Assembly (NCBI RefSeq): GCF_041146395.1
Contig: NC_090989.1
Coordinates: 252,764,843-252,828,842 of the forward strand
DNA: 64,000 nucleotides
Direction: 5' to 3'
Source of the DNA: Eulemur rufifrons
Taxonomy: Eukaryota; Chordata; Mammalia; Primates; Lemuridae
Shown: piece by piece, positions 60,891 to 64,000 of the stretch
Layout: every line of letters starts with the position of its first letter
Numbering within the stretch: position 1 is the stretch's first letter
Position numbers and translations under genes: made by a program
Notes under the pieces: model-generated
Seen by the model: the letters and a program-made list of their open reading frames with translations, nothing else
Databases searched by the model: none
What the model was told of the DNA's origin: nothing

Positions 60891-61931
60891 AAGGGAAAAC
60901 ACATCTAAGAAACAAGAGTTGTTTAGATTAGCTTGGCAGGGGATATATTGAAGAATAATATGAAACATTAGCTCTCTATACTTTATCTTCTATCCTTTCT
61001 AACTGGGTCTTTAGTCTCTAGCATGTAATCTTACGTTCTCCCACACTGGTGAGGAAGCCAGCCTAATGAAGGAATCAGAAGATAGGCATCTTGTCCTATT
61101 CCTACTTGCCTATTCTTATATGTCTTCACCATTCCCCACCACCAATCCCTATTAAGGTTTACAGTGATAAATATAGCCAGTAATAATTGTTCTTTGTTAT
61201 AAAAATGAAATCTTCGGCAATAGACTTAGTAAACTTGATAGTAATTGCATGTCAAAAACAGGTGACACAATAAGTATGGAACAATTTCCTGGCCCAGGAA
61301 GTTGAGGCTTGTTCTATATCAGTTAGTTCATGCCTAGTTCAGTTAATTTGTATATGACTTTATCATTACCATTGTCATTGTCATTATTTCTGGAAGTCAC
61401 CTGAATTCCCTGTTCATTGATCTATGGAATTCACCAGAAACCTGATTCTGGTTCCTCCATACCCATCTCAAATAATTAATTATCAGGGATTTCCTACCTG
61501 CCTTTCTCCTGCCATACCTCTACCCTTGTTCCCCTCAGCTTCCCAAAGACTCCCTTAAACTCCTGTGAGGGTCTCCCCATCATAAATCTTCTCCATCATA
61601 AATCCCACATCTCCACCCCCAGCCACTCATCTAGCTTTCCCATGATACCTTAAATGGCAGCCCATTGATTTTGTTAAAATACAAAATCCAGAGTCATGTT
61701 TGTTTCAAATATATTTTACTTTTCAGTATTAAAGCAGGTCATATCAATCGTGAGGTGAAGGCTATCTCAATTTAGGCATATTCATACAGATAGATGTTCA
61801 AACTGCATAGAACTTTTGGGATTTTGTTTTAAGATCTACCAGTATATAATTGTCAAATTTACTAAATGATCCTGCTACCTACTTAGTTTCTACTGGTTCT
61901 GTTTTATAAATGTGAGGCGTTTGATTTTAGG

Positions 61932-61963
61932 TTTGTTTTGCTTTGCTTTGCTTTGCTTTGTTT
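61932..61963 (+). repeat. (TTTGC)n pentanucleotide tract
   Basis: About five TTTGC units within TTTG-rich sequence. Confidence 0.85.
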
Positions 61964-62000
61964 ATGCACCTAACAAGTCTAACATGGAAGGAGGCTGTGT

Positions 62001-62210
62001 CAGTGGTTCTCAACACGGGCACTCTTGGCATTTTAGGAGATAGTTTGGTTGGGTGAGACTGTTCCATGCATTGCAAGACATTTTAGCAGCCCTGACCCCC
62101 ATGCACTAAATGCCAACAATAGTCCCCAAGTCATCATGACAACCAGAAATACTTCCAGCCAGATCCAAACTCTTCTGGGGGGGTGGTACTACTTCTGTGG
62201 AGAACCACTG
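62001..62210 (-). mobile_element. MER20 hAT element
   Basis: Full-length by its ends, CAGTGGTTCTCAAC and AGAACCACTG, with GCATTGCAAGACATTTTAGC inside, at about 210 bp as expected for MER20. It lies 225 bp upstream of RECK exon 8. No convincing 8-bp duplication remains. Confidence 0.85.
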
Positions 62211-62434
62211 GACTATAGACTATAAGTTGATGAATAATGACTTTCTTATACTAATGATCATTTGAATGTCCCCATGACTATGCCACAGAAGTGCTGATTT
62301 TAAGGGCTTTTCTTAATACGGCATGGTTTTATATCTCAAGTTTAGAAAGACATATTGTTCCATCATTATAATGATGATTTAATGTTAACAAAAACCTGTT
62401 TTCATTTCAATGTCCTTTCTTTTTTTCCGCATAG

Positions 62435-62632
62435 TGGGTTCAGTTTGTTGCAGTTATGCAGGTCATCATACAAACTGTCGAGAATACTGTCAAGCTATTT
62501 TTCGAACAGACTCTTCTCCTGGTCCGTCGCAGATCAAAGCAGTGGAAAATTATTGTGCCTCTATTAGTCCACAGTTAATACACTGTGTGAACAATTATAC
62601 CCAGTCTTATCCAATGAGGAACCCGACTGATA
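62435..62632 (+). CDS. RECK: RECK exon 8 (cysteine knot 3, N200 glycan site)
   Basis: The largest RECK exon in the window, 198 bases, acceptor CCGCATAG and donor GTAAGT (62633), phase 1 at both ends. It encodes residues 147-212 plus the first base of codon 213. It begins MGSVCCSYAGHHTNCREYC, holds the whole third cysteine knot (Cys151-Cys152 to Cys197) and ends NPTD. Asn200-Tyr-Thr is an intact sequon at a position reported as glycosylated in human RECK. The third-repeat region matches human RECK as far as I can recall. The frame is open past the donor to a stop at 62638, so the strong GTAAGT, not read-through, must define the exon end. Confidence 0.96.
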
Positions 62633-64000
62633 GTAAGTAAAACGGAAATATCCCTCTCATTTCAGTCTTTGGTCCAATGGTTTGTATCTATGTTCTGGTA
62701 GATATCTGCAGTCCGGGTCATTTGGGGAATACCAGAATTCCTTTGGTATTTAGACTTGGCAAATTGAACATTATTGTCACAGCTATAAAGTGCCAAGAGA
62801 AATGGAACTATAGAGAGTATGAGGAAACAGGAATTCTCTTTCCTGAGCATGAGAGAGTTCATTGGTATGGATATTTTGTTGGAGAAAGCTGGGTAAAGAC
62901 CATTAGAATTTCAAATTACCATAACTTTTAATCTAGCAGTTCCATTTCTCATAATTTATCTTGCAAGAAAACTTATACAAATTTTTAAAAATATATTGTT
63001 TATATAACATACAAAGGATGTTCACTACAACATTGGCATAACAGAGAAAAATTAGAAATAATCCAAACATACATCAATAGGGTATTGATTAAAATTGATT
63101 AAATAAATTATGATATCTCTATATTATAATAACAATTTACAACCAATAAAAAGAAAGGTATATGTTTATATAGAAAGAAATCCAAGATATATTAAGCAAA
63201 AACAAGTTATAGAACTAAAGGTATAGTGTGATACATTTTTAGTTATATACCTAATTGTTTCACTTTATATATTTCTATAATGTTTGAATTTTTACCAATG
63301 ACCAGTTATTACTTTTGTAATTAAAAAATCATAAAGAATGAGAAGAGAGCCTGGTATATATTTTTTTAAATCAGAGACTCCTAATGAACCTGCACCTCTT
63401 GGGGGTTTTCAAAGCGTTAGCTTTGTACGTCCTGGAATCCATTTTCTTCAGTTAGATATGATCAGATTTTAGACAAGTGTCTGATTAACCAAACTGACAA
63501 AAGACTGACTTATAAGCCAGATGTCAATGTTTTGATTTGCACCGGGATATTAAAAGACTTGTTTTTATAACTCAAAAACAGTGCTGTGTGCCTTATTTGG
63601 CCATCATCTAAATCAGAACTCTAGTGCTTTTGACATTCTGTGATGTGACTCTGGTGAAAATCAGAGGATGAAGCCTTTGCCACAACCAACCTTCATTTGC
63701 TTTAAAGGCAGATCTGTGTTCCCTGACATTTAGGCTATACAAAGGTGCTGCTGGAGCTAAAGAGATAGAGCTCAAAAGAAAAGCAGAAAGGTTTTAAGGC
63801 TAGAAGAGCAACCATCTCTAATGTCTCTACTAATACAGAAGAATCTGGAAAAGAAAGCTACAGATGGATATGCCTGAATAGGTTTCTTCAAAAAGTCAAA
63901 GACATTTGAGAAAACTACTTTAAAGAAGCCTTTCTGAATTCTCTGGTCTGGTTGAAAAGTATTCTTTCATTTTCTGATTCTTTGTAGAAAATTAAAGGCA
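62633..64000 (+). other. RECK: RECK intron 8, beginning only
   Basis: Starts at donor GTAAGT after the first base of codon 213 and runs off the right edge. It carries an old L1 3' end. The last 600 bases (63345-64000) show nothing I can identify; the next RECK exon is not in the window. Confidence 0.85.
62935..63340 (+). repeat. Old L1 3' end
   Basis: CAGTTCCATTTCTCATAATT, ATCCAAACATACATCAATAG and AAAACAAGTTATAGAACTAA follow the 3' part of an old L1M element. Confidence 0.75.

Larger units (their letters stand above)
60256..62434 (+). other. RECK: RECK intron 7
   Basis: Phase-1 intron of 2.2 kb with an L2-like piece, a pentanucleotide tract and a MER20 element. The intervals 60256-60640 and 60900-61930 are otherwise featureless. 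Confidence 0.9.

Noticed and set aside
62435..62640. Reading RECK exon 8 through to the stop at 62638 as a short terminal isoform
   Set aside because: A consensus GTAAGT donor falls exactly where the known protein continues with the next exon, so the stop is intronic. Intron retention cannot be excluded, but nothing here supports it.

Overview
This window is primate nuclear DNA, almost certainly from a strepsirrhine (lemur, loris or galago). The main clue is the Alu-type SINEs: most carry an extra block of about 30 bases in the second monomer (motif AACTAAAAATATATATAGAA before TTAGCC) that anthropoid Alus lack. There is no bacterial, phage or plasmid content. Coding density is very low; most of the DNA is introns, intergenic sequence and layered transposable elements.

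The one gene I can support is RECK, the GPI-anchored, cysteine-rich inhibitor of matrix metalloproteinases and co-receptor for Wnt7 signalling with GPR124. It lies on the + strand. A CpG-island, TATA-less promoter sits at about 23.16-23.76 kb, exon 1 holds the start codon at 23385, and eight coding exons follow (ending at 23484, 31753, 39264, 41179, 44237, 46018, 60255 and 62632). They encode residues 1-212 plus one base of codon 213, that is the signal peptide and the first three cysteine-knot repeats. The remaining exons lie beyond the right edge. All introns are GT-AG and every phase joins cleanly.

Region by region: 1-22.2 kb is intergenic DNA upstream of RECK, built of L1, L2, MIR, hAT and LTR pieces. 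It includes a solo LTR with a 5-bp target duplication inside an older L1 (3653-4167), an LTR nested in another repeat (12.2-13.2 kb), and an endogenous-retrovirus block bounded by two related LTRs (14.1-22.2 kb) with a decayed env end and a polypurine tract. A perfect CTCF-type consensus lies at 1517-1530. From 23.16 to 23.76 kb is the RECK promoter and exon 1; intron 1 runs to 31.7 kb. Intron 2 (31.75-39.19 kb) carries a 2.1-kb hAT transposon with perfect 15-bp terminal repeats, a nearly perfect 8-bp target duplication and a broken transposase gene, itself interrupted by a composite three-monomer Alu. Introns 3-5 are Alu-rich. Intron 6 (46.02-60.22 kb) contains an L1 whose reverse transcriptase has lost both catalytic aspartates, and a possible unannotated 42-nt in-frame cassette exon at 47250-47291.

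The points most worth following are the cassette exon, the hAT element, the loss of the first N-glycosylation sequon in RECK (Ser at residue 39), and several exact short tandem duplications.
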